Assembly (NCBI GenBank): GCA_045532455.1
Contig: JAZSFX010000010.1
Span: forward strand, 116,404 to 180,403
DNA length: 64,000 nucleotides
Direction: 5' to 3'
From: Ornithomonoglobus_A sp045532455
GTDB lineage: Bacteria; Bacillota; Clostridia; UBA1381
The translations under genes were made by a program, and so were the position numbers. Of this stretch, positions 33,909-42,424 are shown one piece after another. How positions within the stretch are numbered: the first letter of the stretch is position 1; the number at the start of each line of letters is the position of its first letter. The notes beneath the pieces are model-generated. The model had not been told where the DNA came from and searched no databases. It worked only from the letters and a program-made list of their open reading frames with translations.

Positions 33909-33918
33909 TCGTCCGAAT

Positions 33919-34015
33919 AAAATTGCCCATCTTGCCATTTTATGTAGGGGAGGGACTCCGTGCCCTCCCGCGCAAAATAACCACACCCGTAGGGGAGGGG
34001 CTTGCTCCTCCCGTT
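33919..34015 (+). repeat. mixed repeat remnants between polA and the metal transporter
   Basis: Starts with AAAATTGCCCATCTTGCC, matching the left arm of family A. Two GC-rich units follow, each with GTAGGGGAGGG and a CCTCCCG counterpart able to form a hairpin (33943-33970 and 33993-34015). The GGGGAGGGG-to-CTCCTCCC arrangement recurs at 57012-57067 in the prophage. Confidence 0.65.
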
Positions 34016-34034
34016 AAAAGAAAGGAACTAAAAA

Positions 34035-34889
34035 ATGAAAAAAATACTCTTACTCATTCTATCAATATTTTTTGTTCTTTCTCTTTTAGTGTCGTGTACA
34101 CAGGAGCAAAGCAACAAACCGCAGGTGTTTGTGTCTTTTTATGTCCTCGAGGATTTTGCAAAAGAAATTGGTGGCGACAAGATTGATATTACAAACCTTG
34201 CCAAAAACGGCGAGCCACACGATTTCGAAACAAGTGCCGCACAAATGGCAAAGCTTTCAAAGAGCGATTTGTTCATATACAGTGGCGGTGTTGATAGCTG
34301 GGCAGAGGATATCAGCGATAGCGCAAAAGCGTCGGGGTGTTATGTCCTCAAAGCAAACGGTAATGTTGATTTAGATAGCGAGCACGACCCGCACATATGG
34401 CTTAATCCCGACATTGCCATCTCACAAATGGAGCAGATTTGCACTGCACTTTGTAAAATAGACGAAGGTAACAGTGATTTTTATATTGCAAACTTAAAAT
34501 TGGCACAGGAAAAATGTAATTTTCTAAAACAACAAATTACAGACTCAAGGCAAAAAACAGACTCACATACAATAATAACTGCACACGGTGCATATGCACA
34601 TCTTTTAGATTTACTCGGCATTGAGCAGCTTTCTATTGAAGGCATACACGGTAAGGGCGACCCCACCGCTGCACAGATGGCAAGGATTATAGATTATGCC
34701 AAAGAAAATAACATTAAGTATATATTTGTTTCGCCAAACGAAACTGCCAAATCGGCACAAAGCGTAGCAAACGAGGTTGGCGCGCAAATTCTTTACCTCG
34801 ACTCGTTAGAGGTTAATAACGAAAATGGCGGATACTTTAAGGCTATGGAACAAAATATAAATACAATTTTAAACTCAATTATTAAGTAA
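34035..34889 (+). CDS. metal ABC transporter substrate-binding lipoprotein (ZnuA/TroA family)
   Basis: A 284-residue lipoprotein. Signal with lipobox LLVSC at residues 18-22, then the cluster A-1 binding protein pattern: a first ligand region in GEPHDFETSAAQMAKLSK, HDPHIWLNPDIA, ITAHGAYAHLLDLLGIEQL and a late acidic segment LYLDSLEVNNENGGYF. These positions hold the His, His, His, Asp/Glu ligands for zinc or manganese. It delivers the metal to the permease encoded downstream. Which metal is used cannot be told. No Zur box was recognised upstream, where repeat DNA lies. Confidence 0.9.
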   Translation: MKKILLLILSIFFVLSLLVSCTQEQSNKPQVFVSFYVLEDFAKEIGGDKIDITNLAKNGEPHDFETSAAQMAKLSKSDLFIYSGGVDSWAEDISDSAKASGCYVLKANGNVDLDSEHDPHIWLNPDIAISQMEQICTALCKIDEGNSDFYIANLKLAQEKCNFLKQQITDSRQKTDSHTIITAHGAYAHLLDLLGIEQLSIEGIHGKGDPTAAQMARIIDYAKENNIKYIFVSPNETAKSAQSVANEVGAQILYLDSLEVNNENGGYFKAMEQNINTILNSIIK

Positions 34890-34908
34890 TCAAATTGGAG
34901 AAAAACAA

Positions 34909-35649
34909 ATGGAAATACTCAAGGTCAGCGATTTATCATTTAAATATGCAGACAATGAAACACCAATCCTGAGAAATGTAAACTTCTCGCTTGATGAGGG
35001 GGATTTTTTGGGTATTATAGGCACAAACGGAGCAGGAAAATCCACGCTTATAAAGCTAATCCTTGGTATGCTGCCAATGCAGAGCGGCTCTGTTTCTCTT
35101 TTTGGTACAGACATAAAGAACGGTATAGCACGAGATAAAATAGGCTATGTTTCTCAAAAAGCCAACTCCTTTAACACCGCATTTCCCGCAACTGTACGTG
35201 AAGTTGTTATGGCAAATTTGTATTCAAAAAGAGGCTTGTTTAAAAGATACACCAAAGAGGACTACACGCTATGCGACGAGGTTTTGGAGCAGGTGGGAAT
35301 GTTAGAATTTGCCGATAAGCTCATAGGCAAGCTCTCGGGCGGTCAGCAACAGAGAGTTTTTATTGCGCGCGCACTTATTAGCAAGCCACGCCTTATTTTA
35401 ATGGACGAGCCTGTTGTGGGAATTGACGCTCCGAGTGCAGAAGAAATAATGTCGCTCATTGGTGAGCTTAACAAAAGCTCAATTACAATAGTTATGACTA
35501 ATCACGACACTCCATCTCTTGTGCGCGCCGCATCAAGTCTGTTGATTTTCTGCTCACACGGTAACGGTGAGTTTTTGCACCGAAACGAGCTTTCTCTCGA
35601 GCAGGTAAATGAAATATATGCAGGAAGGAGAGCGCACCATCATGATTGA
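34909..35649 (+). CDS. metal ABC transporter ATP-binding protein (ZnuC family)
   Basis: A 246-residue ATPase with Walker A GTNGAGKSTLIK, the Q-loop YVSQKAN, the signature LSGGQQQRVFIARAL and Walker B RLILMDEPVVGID followed by the H-loop in VMTNHD. It energises the metal importer. Its 3' end overlaps the permease start by 8 bases and ends in HHHD, which could bind metal but may only be a by-product of the overlap. Confidence 0.94.
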   Translation: MEILKVSDLSFKYADNETPILRNVNFSLDEGDFLGIIGTNGAGKSTLIKLILGMLPMQSGSVSLFGTDIKNGIARDKIGYVSQKANSFNTAFPATVREVVMANLYSKRGLFKRYTKEDYTLCDEVLEQVGMLEFADKLIGKLSGGQQQRVFIARALISKPRLILMDEPVVGIDAPSAEEIMSLIGELNKSSITIVMTNHDTPSLVRAASSLLIFCSHGNGEFLHRNELSLEQVNEIYAGRRAHHHD

Positions 35650-36442
35650 TATTTTTTCGTATTCGTTTATGATAAAAGCCTTTATAGTTGCTATTATGAT
35701 TGCAATAATTACTCCCTGCATTGGTGCAAGTGTTGTTTTAAAACGGCTAAGCTCAATAGGCGATGCAACCTCGCACTTTGCACTTGCGGGAATTTGCACA
35801 GGTCTTCTTCTTAACATTAATCCCATTCTTGGCGCAGTTGTGTTTTCTGTTATAGCGGTTTTGGGTATAGAGTGGTTAAGAAAGCTTTTAAAATCCTATT
35901 CGGAAATTGCAAGTGTTGTTGTAATGTCCGCAGGAATTGGTCTTAGCGCTGTGCTTTCGGGCTTTGTAAAAAGCGCTTCGGATTTGAACGGATTTTTGTT
36001 TGGCTCAATAGTTTCTATCTCAGATTTTGAGCTTTACATAACATTGATACTTGGCATAATTGTTGTAATAGTTTCGCGTCTGTTGCATAAAGAACTGTTT
36101 TTTATTGCATTTGATGAGGAGGCGGCACTTATTTCGGGAATGCCCGTTAAGGCAATTAATTTTGTAATTATGCTCTTAACTGCGCTCACCGTTGCGGCGG
36201 CATCGCGTGCAGTGGGTGCGCTTATGGTATCATCACTTTTGGTAATTCCCGTCGCGTGTGCTATGACCGTTGCAAAAAGCTATTCGTCTATGCTTAAAAT
36301 ATCAATAGTGTTTGCACTTGCTTTCACTGTTATTGGCTTGGTGCTTTCATTCTACCTCGATTTACGACCAGGGGGAACAATTGTACTTCTAGGCGTTATT
36401 ACACTTATTATTTTGTTACTGAAAGGAAAGAAAAATGCTTGA
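35642..36442 (+). CDS. metal ABC transporter permease (ZnuB family)
   Basis: A 266-residue ABC-3 type permease with about eight membrane helices. The family pattern GASVVLKRLSSIGDATSHFALAG near residue 30 and RAVGALMVSSLLVIPVA near residue 190 are visible. The start MIDIFSYSFM at 35642 has AAGGAGAG 9 bases upstream; the 11 earlier codons lie inside znuC. It completes a three-gene zinc or manganese importer. It overlaps the CYTH gene by 8 bases. Confidence 0.92.
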   Translation: MIDIFSYSFMIKAFIVAIMIAIITPCIGASVVLKRLSSIGDATSHFALAGICTGLLLNINPILGAVVFSVIAVLGIEWLRKLLKSYSEIASVVVMSAGIGLSAVLSGFVKSASDLNGFLFGSIVSISDFELYITLILGIIVVIVSRLLHKELFFIAFDEEAALISGMPVKAINFVIMLLTALTVAAASRAVGALMVSSLLVIPVACAMTVAKSYSSMLKISIVFALAFTVIGLVLSFYLDLRPGGTIVLLGVITLIILLLKGKKNA

Positions 36443-36992
36443 AACTGAACTTAAATGTATTATTACCGAAGAGCTTTTTGAAAAAATAAAAAATAATTAT
36501 AAATGGGACAGAGTTATTACTCAGACCAACCACTACTACCGCGCGCTTACTCCCATTTTAAAGCAGAATGGAATAACCTTTCGTGTACGCGAAATTGACA
36601 ATGTATTTAAATTACAGATAAAAAAACATACTAACTCCAATAGTCCTCTGCAGATTTGCGAGGAATATGAAAGAGAACTGGAAAATGCTCCCGACTTTTT
36701 TGACGAAGTAACAGTTTTTGGATTAACAGGCGTTAACGCAGGCGATGTGTATTTAATAGGTAGTGCCACAACAAAAAGATACTCTCTTATGTGGAATAAC
36801 ACCACCGAAATATGCCTTGACTATACAACATATCTTGATACACAAGACTTCGAAATAGAGATAGAATTCGAGGGCGAGTGTCCCGTTGAGCTATTAGATG
36901 AAATGAAACGTTTGGGTATTGAATTCAAAGAAAAATCAAAGGGTAAGTATTCAAGATTTGTACAAAGATTTTCAGAACTTGCAAATAAATGA
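36435..36992 (+). CDS. CYTH domain protein (triphosphate tunnel metalloenzyme)
   Basis: A 185-residue protein with the CYTH signature ETELK at the N-terminus (ExExK) and alternating basic and acidic residues expected to line the tunnel (FRVREID, LQIKKH, TKRYSL, EIEIEFEG, KSKGKYSRF). Members hydrolyse inorganic triphosphate or thiamine triphosphate, or have cyclase activity. The ATG overlaps the permease gene, and GAAAGGAAAG precedes it. It is the last gene of the plus-strand series. Confidence 0.85.
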   Translation: MLETELKCIITEELFEKIKNNYKWDRVITQTNHYYRALTPILKQNGITFRVREIDNVFKLQIKKHTNSNSPLQICEEYERELENAPDFFDEVTVFGLTGVNAGDVYLIGSATTKRYSLMWNNTTEICLDYTTYLDTQDFEIEIEFEGECPVELLDEMKRLGIEFKEKSKGKYSRFVQRFSELANK

Positions 36993-37020
36993 AAAAGAGG
37001 CTTAACGCCTCTTTTTCATT
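36988..37020. terminator. bidirectional terminator
   Basis: AAAAAGAGGC and GCCTCTTTTT around TTAAC, between the convergent CYTH and hisIE genes. Confidence 0.92.
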
Positions 37021-37628
37021 TCTTCGTATATATCATTCCATGTCATATCATTATGAACAAGCATAACACTAAGGTGATACATTAAATCAGCAACCTCGTA
37101 TTTGATTTCGTCTTTGTCGCGGTTTTTGCCGGCAATAACTACTTCAGCGGCTTCCTCGCCCACTTTCTTTAGTATTTTATCGTCGCCTTTTTCGAACAGA
37201 TAATTTGTATAGCTGCCATCTTGTGGCTCTTTTTTTCTGTCTATTACGGTTTTTTCTTCCTCTTTAAATATGTACGATAAATCGTCTGTTAGCTCTATTT
37301 CCTTTAGCTCGCCGCCCTTAAGTGCGCGGTAAAAGCATGTTCTCTTGCCTGTGTGGCAGGCAGGACCTTCGGGGATTACTTTTATTAAAAGGCAGTCCTC
37401 ATCGCAGTCAACAAGAATTTCTTCTACATTAAGATAGTTACCTGAGGTTGCACCCTTAACCCATACCTCTTGTCTGCTTCTTGACCAGAATGTTGCTTTT
37501 TTAGTATTTATTGTCATATCAAGAGTTTCTTTGTTCATATACGCGACCATCAAAACCTCGTTTGTTTTCGCATGCTGAACAACTGCACTCACAAGTCCTT
37601 TTTCGTCAAACTTTATATTCATTGCCAT
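37002..37628 (-). CDS. hisIE: bifunctional phosphoribosyl-AMP cyclohydrolase / phosphoribosyl-ATP pyrophosphatase
   Basis: A 208-residue fusion catalysing steps 2 and 3 of histidine synthesis. The HisI part (1-110) has SRSRQEVWVKGATSGN, the metal-binding DCDEDCLL and CHTGKRTCFYR. The HisE part (115-208) has DGSYTNYLFEKGDDKILKKV in sense, GEEAAEVVIAG and YEVADLMYHLSVML. It is the last gene of the long minus-strand T-box operon. No other his gene is in the window, so it is separated from the rest of the pathway. Confidence 0.95.
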   Translation of the reverse strand: MAMNIKFDEKGLVSAVVQHAKTNEVLMVAYMNKETLDMTINTKKATFWSRSRQEVWVKGATSGNYLNVEEILVDCDEDCLLIKVIPEGPACHTGKRTCFYRALKGGELKEIELTDDLSYIFKEEEKTVIDRKKEPQDGSYTNYLFEKGDDKILKKVGEEAAEVVIAGKNRDKDEIKYEVADLMYHLSVMLVHNDMTWNDIYEEMKKRR

Positions 37629-37644
37629 TCTCCCTTTTATGTAT

Positions 37645-38193
37645 TTATTTCATCTTTATACAGTTTATATTTTTTGCTGCATATTCCACTCCCGAAATCA
37701 CGGTGAATACTATGCTTATCCAGATACATATTGCCGATATTACATAACCCGTAACTTGCGGAATAAATGCAAGGTTTGTAAGGAGCATTGTAACAATAAT
37801 TGCAACCATCTGCGATACCGTCTTGAACTTGCCCCAGAACGACGCAGCAATTACATTTCCCTCGCTTGCGGCACTAAGACGAATACCCGAAACTACAAAC
37901 TCACGAACAAGAATTATGAGTATTGCCCACGAATTTATTATTCCCTGCTCCATAAACACCAAAAATGCTGCCGTTGTTAGCATTTTATCTGCCAGGGGGT
38001 CCATAAACTTGCCAAAGTTTGTTATCTGGTTACACTTGCGGGCAATTTGTCCGTCAAGATGGTCGGTAATTGAGGCAATTACAAATATTGCCAAACCAAT
38101 AAAATGCATTGATGTCCCGTCTAAAAGTGCAAAAATCATAAATATAGGAACTAAAATTATACGTAATATTGTTAGTTTATTTGCTGTATTCAT
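37645..38193 (-). CDS. pgsA: CDP-diacylglycerol-glycerol-3-phosphate 3-phosphatidyltransferase
   Basis: A 182-residue membrane enzyme making phosphatidylglycerophosphate, the precursor of phosphatidylglycerol. The CDP-alcohol phosphatidyltransferase motif DGQIARKCNQITNFGKFMDP continuing LADK is complete. Four to five membrane helices surround it. The start at 38193 (MNTANKLTILRI) has GGGAG upstream and sits 2 bases after the rimO stop; the longer frame would run into rimO. Confidence 0.93.
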   Translation of the reverse strand: MNTANKLTILRIILVPIFMIFALLDGTSMHFIGLAIFVIASITDHLDGQIARKCNQITNFGKFMDPLADKMLTTAAFLVFMEQGIINSWAILIILVREFVVSGIRLSAASEGNVIAASFWGKFKTVSQMVAIIVTMLLTNLAFIPQVTGYVISAICIWISIVFTVISGVEYAAKNINCIKMK

Positions 38194-38194
38194 A

Positions 38195-39520
38195 TTAAAC
38201 TCCCTTTCCCACCAAGTCGTATTCGTCAACATTTAGTACTTCAACAGTAATGAAATCTCCTGCTTCAACCTCGTTTTCTGTTGCAAAGTACACAAGTCCG
38301 TCTACTTCTATACTATCTCCTTCGCTTCTGCCATAAAACAGATAGTTATCCTCGTCATAACCCTCAACAAGAACTTCTGTTTTTTTGCCGATTTTCTCCT
38401 TGTTGAGTGCAAGCGAAATCTCCTGTTGGATTTTCATAAGCTTATCAAGTCTTGCTTGTTTGGTTTTATCATTAAGCTGACCCTCAAAGTTTGCAGCGGC
38501 GGTGTCCTCCTCCTGTGAATAGGCAAAAACACCCATTCTGTCGAATTTAACTTCCCTTACAAACTCACAAAGCTCCTCAAACTGCTCCTCGCTCTCTCCG
38601 GGAAAGCCTACAATTATTGACGTTCTTATAACTGCAGAGGGCATTTTTTCACGAATGTAGTTGATTTTTTCCAACATCTGCGCTTTGTTTGTTCTGCGCG
38701 CCATACGTCTTAGAATATCGTCGTTTGCGTGCTGAATTGGCATATCTATATACTTGCATATTTTATCGTGCTTTGCCATAGTATCAATAAGCTCTTTTGT
38801 TATTGCCTCGGCATAGTAATAATGCACTCTTATCCAATGAATGCCATCTATTTTTACTAGCTCTTCTAACAACTCATCAAGGCAGTATTTACCGTAAAGG
38901 TCTATTCCGTATCTCGTGGTGTCCTGAGCAATGAGGATAATTTCCTTTACGCCGTTTTGGGCAAGCGCCTTTGCCTCTGCAATAATATTTTCCTTTGTTC
39001 TGCTTCTGTATTTACCTCTTATTTTAGGAATTGCACAGTATGTGCAATTATTGTCGCAACCGTCTGCAATCTTCAAATATGCACTGTATGAGGGTGTTGT
39101 TAAAATTCTTGGTAAATTATCATCGGGAGTTCTGTCCTTGTTTCCGCAGATGATGGGTTTTTCACCTTTGAGCGCGTCTTTTATTACTTTACAGATACTG
39201 TCAAAATCCCCCGTACCAACGATTGCATCTACCTCGGGCAGTTCTTTTGATATATCATCAGCATATCTCTCCGCAAGACAACCTGTTGCAATCAGTAGCT
39301 TACACCTTTCTTGTTTATACTGCGCCATTTCTAAAATTGCATTTATCGACTCCTGCTTTGCCGATTCGATAAAACCACAGGTGTTTACAATTATTATATC
39401 TGCCTCCGACGGATTTTCTACAATGGCATATCCGTCTTGCGAGAGCAGCCCCAACATAATTTCCGCATCGGTCTGATTTTTTGCACAGCCAAGCGAAACC
39501 ATACCAATATTATAGGTCAT
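38195..39520 (-). CDS. rimO: ribosomal protein S12 methylthiotransferase RimO
   Basis: A 441-residue radical SAM enzyme adding a methylthio group to Asp of ribosomal protein S12. N-terminal UPF0004 domain with three cysteines (GMVSLGCAKNQTDAE, VNTCGFIESAKQES, ATGCLAERY), the radical SAM motif DGCDNNCTYCAIPKIRGKYR and a C-terminal TRAM domain. Residue choices around SLGCAKN and GCDNNCTYCAIP separate it from MiaB. It overlaps recX by 11 bases and precedes pgsA by 1 base. Confidence 0.95.
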   Translation of the reverse strand: MTYNIGMVSLGCAKNQTDAEIMLGLLSQDGYAIVENPSEADIIIVNTCGFIESAKQESINAILEMAQYKQERCKLLIATGCLAERYADDISKELPEVDAIVGTGDFDSICKVIKDALKGEKPIICGNKDRTPDDNLPRILTTPSYSAYLKIADGCDNNCTYCAIPKIRGKYRSRTKENIIAEAKALAQNGVKEIILIAQDTTRYGIDLYGKYCLDELLEELVKIDGIHWIRVHYYYAEAITKELIDTMAKHDKICKYIDMPIQHANDDILRRMARRTNKAQMLEKINYIREKMPSAVIRTSIIVGFPGESEEQFEELCEFVREVKFDRMGVFAYSQEEDTAAANFEGQLNDKTKQARLDKLMKIQQEISLALNKEKIGKKTEVLVEGYDEDNYLFYGRSEGDSIEVDGLVYFATENEVEAGDFITVEVLNVDEYDLVGKGV

Positions 39521-39989
39521 ATCCTTCCTCCGTCGTTATAGTGTCTATACACGATTTTATCTCCGAAAAGTCGTAACCTCGGTATATAAAATAACGTATA
39601 CATTTATCAATGTTCTTTTTTTCGAAGTTATGAGCAAGTTTTTTTCTTATTAAGGCATCTAAGTCATTTTCTTCGAAGTCTATTTCGCCGAGTGCCTCAT
39701 AAATTAAATCAGAAGAAATTCCTTTTATTTTAAGCTCCTGCTCTATTCTTCGCTTTCCGTATTTTTTGAGATGGTATAAATCCTTTGCCTTTCGCTTTGC
39801 AAAATCTGCATCATTTACAAATCCGTAATTGCGGCAAAATTTGAGCACCTCTGCAATTATTTCATCATCTGCACCGCGCATTTTAAGCTTTTCTTTAATT
39901 TCTCTTTCGGAATGTGCTCTAAATTCCAATAAGCGCAGTGCTTTTTCCTTTGCTTGCTCAAAGGTTTTTATTTGTTGAAACTTCTTCAT
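39510..39989 (-). CDS. recX: RecA regulatory protein RecX
   Basis: A 159-residue helical protein with the RecX three-helix repeats: ALRLLEFRAHSEREIKEKL, LKFCRNYGFVNDADFAKRKA, KYGKRRIEQELKIKGIS and a final RKLAHNFEKKNIDKCIRYFIYRGYDFSEI-type repeat. RecX modulates RecA filaments. Here it is not next to recA but inside the pheST operon, overlapping neighbours on both sides. Confidence 0.88.
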   Translation of the reverse strand: MKKFQQIKTFEQAKEKALRLLEFRAHSEREIKEKLKMRGADDEIIAEVLKFCRNYGFVNDADFAKRKAKDLYHLKKYGKRRIEQELKIKGISSDLIYEALGEIDFEENDLDALIRKKLAHNFEKKNIDKCIRYFIYRGYDFSEIKSCIDTITTEEGYDL

Positions 39990-41173
39990 AGCTTAAAATA
40001 GTCAAACATTGCGCCAAAGTCCACGCCGCCTATTACCTTGCCCTCGTATTTTGGGCCAAGCTGAGTGTATCCGCCCGTTATCTGCTCGGATTTTATACCG
40101 TAGCTTATTGACAGATATGCCTCGATATACGCACTCAGGTGGTCGCACGCGCGGATTATTTGTCCGTCTATGGGGTTGAAGTAGTTGTCGTTATAGGTTT
40201 TGTTTATTTCATCGGAGGTTATTGTTTTTACCTCGTTATTTAATATTATCTTGGAGTCGAATTCATCTGTTGTGAAATATCTGATTTCGTCGTGCCATGA
40301 TGGCGGAAGAAGCGGATATATTACCTTTTCCATCTGCTCGGCTTCGATTTCGCTTATTATGTGTCCCAAGCCTTTTACCGAGGCTTTTACGGGCGAAACA
40401 ATATCACGTGTAAGAACTTCTGCTAAATCGTGGAAAAGACCTGCAAAGAAGTTATTAACCAGTCTTTGAGAACAAGGCGTACCTGTTTCGAGCGTTGTGA
40501 AATATGATAAAATCGCAACAACAAGCATATGTCCCATAACAAAGGTTGCCGGCATTCTTACTGCCTTTGCCCATCTTTGCTGATATCTTAATTTGCCTAT
40601 AAGCGAAAGGAAATCCTGAAGATATTTACTTCCCGAAAACACTCTGTAACCATCAAAAGTATCGCACGAGGCAAGGCCTGCGCGCATCTCCTGCTTAACC
40701 TGTTCTATGCCATATGTGGCATGGTTCATACTATATATTATTTCGAATTCCCAACCGCTTGCCTGATAATGTGCGGCTTTTAAAATTTTCTTTTCTAATG
40801 CGCTGTAGTCTTTTTCGCGGAAATACTTTTTCATTCTCTCAAAAAAGCCACCGCCAATCTTACTCAAATCTTCACTAAGCTCTGCCAATACCCACTCATC
40901 AATCTGCTCGCCCTTTTCTTTTACAAGCTGATGGTAGATGGGGGGTTTTATGTCCGTCAGGATTGAACGGTGAAAAAACTCAAATATTCCACCCTCAACA
41001 AGCTTTTGCATATCGACATTTTCGCCCTCGCACTTTGCAAGAACGTAGGCATAAAACATTTTGTGTGCCTGTTTGTCAATCTCGGTAAAACCTGTCCAGG
41101 GACGAATGTGGTCGTTCCAACGTTGAATTGATGCTGTTTCGTGAATTATTTCGATTATATTCTTTGTAATCAT
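39986..41173 (-). CDS. HD-domain phosphohydrolase
   Basis: A 395-residue protein with an HD metal-binding domain in its second half: FVMGHMLVVAIL, the HD pair in NFFAGLFHDLAEVLTRDIV, and a late aspartate in IRACDHLSAYIEAYLS. This arrangement resembles 5'-deoxynucleotidase YfbR and related proteins. The N-terminal 190 residues (RWNDHIRPWTGFTEIDKQAHK) are conserved in YfbR-like large variants but have no assigned role. The start at 41173 (MITKNIIEII) follows AAAGGAGAA; 40 earlier codons lack a signal and invade ilvA. It overlaps recX by 4 bases. Confidence 0.82.
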   Translation of the reverse strand: MITKNIIEIIHETASIQRWNDHIRPWTGFTEIDKQAHKMFYAYVLAKCEGENVDMQKLVEGGIFEFFHRSILTDIKPPIYHQLVKEKGEQIDEWVLAELSEDLSKIGGGFFERMKKYFREKDYSALEKKILKAAHYQASGWEFEIIYSMNHATYGIEQVKQEMRAGLASCDTFDGYRVFSGSKYLQDFLSLIGKLRYQQRWAKAVRMPATFVMGHMLVVAILSYFTTLETGTPCSQRLVNNFFAGLFHDLAEVLTRDIVSPVKASVKGLGHIISEIEAEQMEKVIYPLLPPSWHDEIRYFTTDEFDSKIILNNEVKTITSDEINKTYNDNYFNPIDGQIIRACDHLSAYIEAYLSISYGIKSEQITGGYTQLGPKYEGKVIGGVDFGAMFDYFKL

Positions 41174-41211
41174 TTGAGTTTCTCCTTTCTTAGTTGTGAT
41201 TTTTATATGTT

Positions 41212-42420
41212 TTATTCCATAACAGGACTGTAGCCACTGTCTCTTAGCTTTTGCATAACCTTTTGACCGTGCTCCTCGCCGCCAACGTCGCAACCGATAT
41301 GTATTATGGTTTCGTTGGGGTCAAGCTCCTCGCTGAAGCGGTCGTACTGCACCATTGTAACGTTTGCATTTGCATTTGCCAATACACTCGAAAGATGTGT
41401 TAAAGAGCCTGGAATATCCAAAAGCTTTGTTTTGAACTTCAGCTTTCTTCTTCTCGAAACAAGACCCATATCTATAATTCTCTGAATAAAGCTAACGTCT
41501 ATATTACCGCCTGACATAAGGCACAATACCTTTTTATCCTTAACGTCAACCTTGCCGTTTAATACTGCCGCAAGCGGTGTTGCGCCCGCAGGCTCAACAA
41601 CCTGTTTGTTTCTTTCGAGTAAAAGCAGTATTGCAGAGCTGATTTCAGAGTCGGTAACTGTAACAACGTCGTCTGCATACTTGTTGATGATTTCGATTGT
41701 CTTGTGGCCCGGTGCTTTTACCGAGATACCGTCGGCAATAGTTGATGAGGTTTGGGTTGTGGTGTATTCCTTTTTTGCAAAGGACTGCGCTATTGCATTT
41801 GCGCCCTCTGCCTGAACACCCACTATCTGCACTCTTGGGTTAATCTGCTTTATGCACGCCGCTACTCCTGCAAGCAAGCCGCCGCCACCTGCGGGAACTA
41901 TTACCATATCAACGGTCGGCAGTGATTCCAAAATTTCGATACCTATTGTACCCTGACCCGCCATTACCTCGATATCATCGTATGGATGCAGGAATGTTGC
42001 GCCCTCTTTTTCCTGAATTTCTACTGCTTTGTTGTATGCGTCGTCGTAGCAATCACCGTGCAATACAACCTTTGCACCATAACCTTGTGTTGCACTTACC
42101 TTTGCGATAGGTGTGGACTTTGGCATACATATTGTTGCAGGGATATTAAATATCTTTGACGCATATGCCACACCCTGCGCATGATTGCCCGCGCTTGATG
42201 CAACCGCCGCCTTTATCTCGCCGCGCTCCATAAGAGCTGCAATTTTGTTTAAAGCTCCTCTTAATTTGAACGAGCCCGTTTTTTGCTGGTTTTCGTATTT
42301 TAGGTAGATTTCTCCACCCGTCATTTGTGAAAAGGTGGTGGATTTTTCTATATCAGTCTTGTGGATTGTGTTTTCCAGACGTTTGACTGCTTTTTCAATT
42401 TCTTTAAGCTCTAAGTCCAT
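41212..42420 (-). CDS. ilvA: threonine ammonia-lyase with C-terminal ACT domain
   Basis: A 402-residue PLP enzyme converting threonine to 2-oxobutanoate for isoleucine synthesis or catabolism. The PLP lysine is Lys52 in TGSFKLRGA, the phosphate loop VPAGGGGLLAG, and the SSAGNHAQGVAYA motif is present. Residues 330-402 form one ACT domain (LLDIPGSLTHLSSVLANANA), as in the short class. It lies 4 bases downstream of pheT and therefore probably under the phenylalanine T-box. Confidence 0.94.
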   Translation of the reverse strand: MDLELKEIEKAVKRLENTIHKTDIEKSTTFSQMTGGEIYLKYENQQKTGSFKLRGALNKIAALMERGEIKAAVASSAGNHAQGVAYASKIFNIPATICMPKSTPIAKVSATQGYGAKVVLHGDCYDDAYNKAVEIQEKEGATFLHPYDDIEVMAGQGTIGIEILESLPTVDMVIVPAGGGGLLAGVAACIKQINPRVQIVGVQAEGANAIAQSFAKKEYTTTQTSSTIADGISVKAPGHKTIEIINKYADDVVTVTDSEISSAILLLLERNKQVVEPAGATPLAAVLNGKVDVKDKKVLCLMSGGNIDVSFIQRIIDMGLVSRRRKLKFKTKLLDIPGSLTHLSSVLANANANVTMVQYDRFSEELDPNETIIHIGCDVGGEEHGQKVMQKLRDSGYSPVME

Positions 42421-42424
42421 ATAA

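Noticed and set aside
28221..34015. CRISPR array from the recurring short repeats
   Set aside because: Copies are far apart, in both orientations and palindromic, with no regular spacers and no cas genes.
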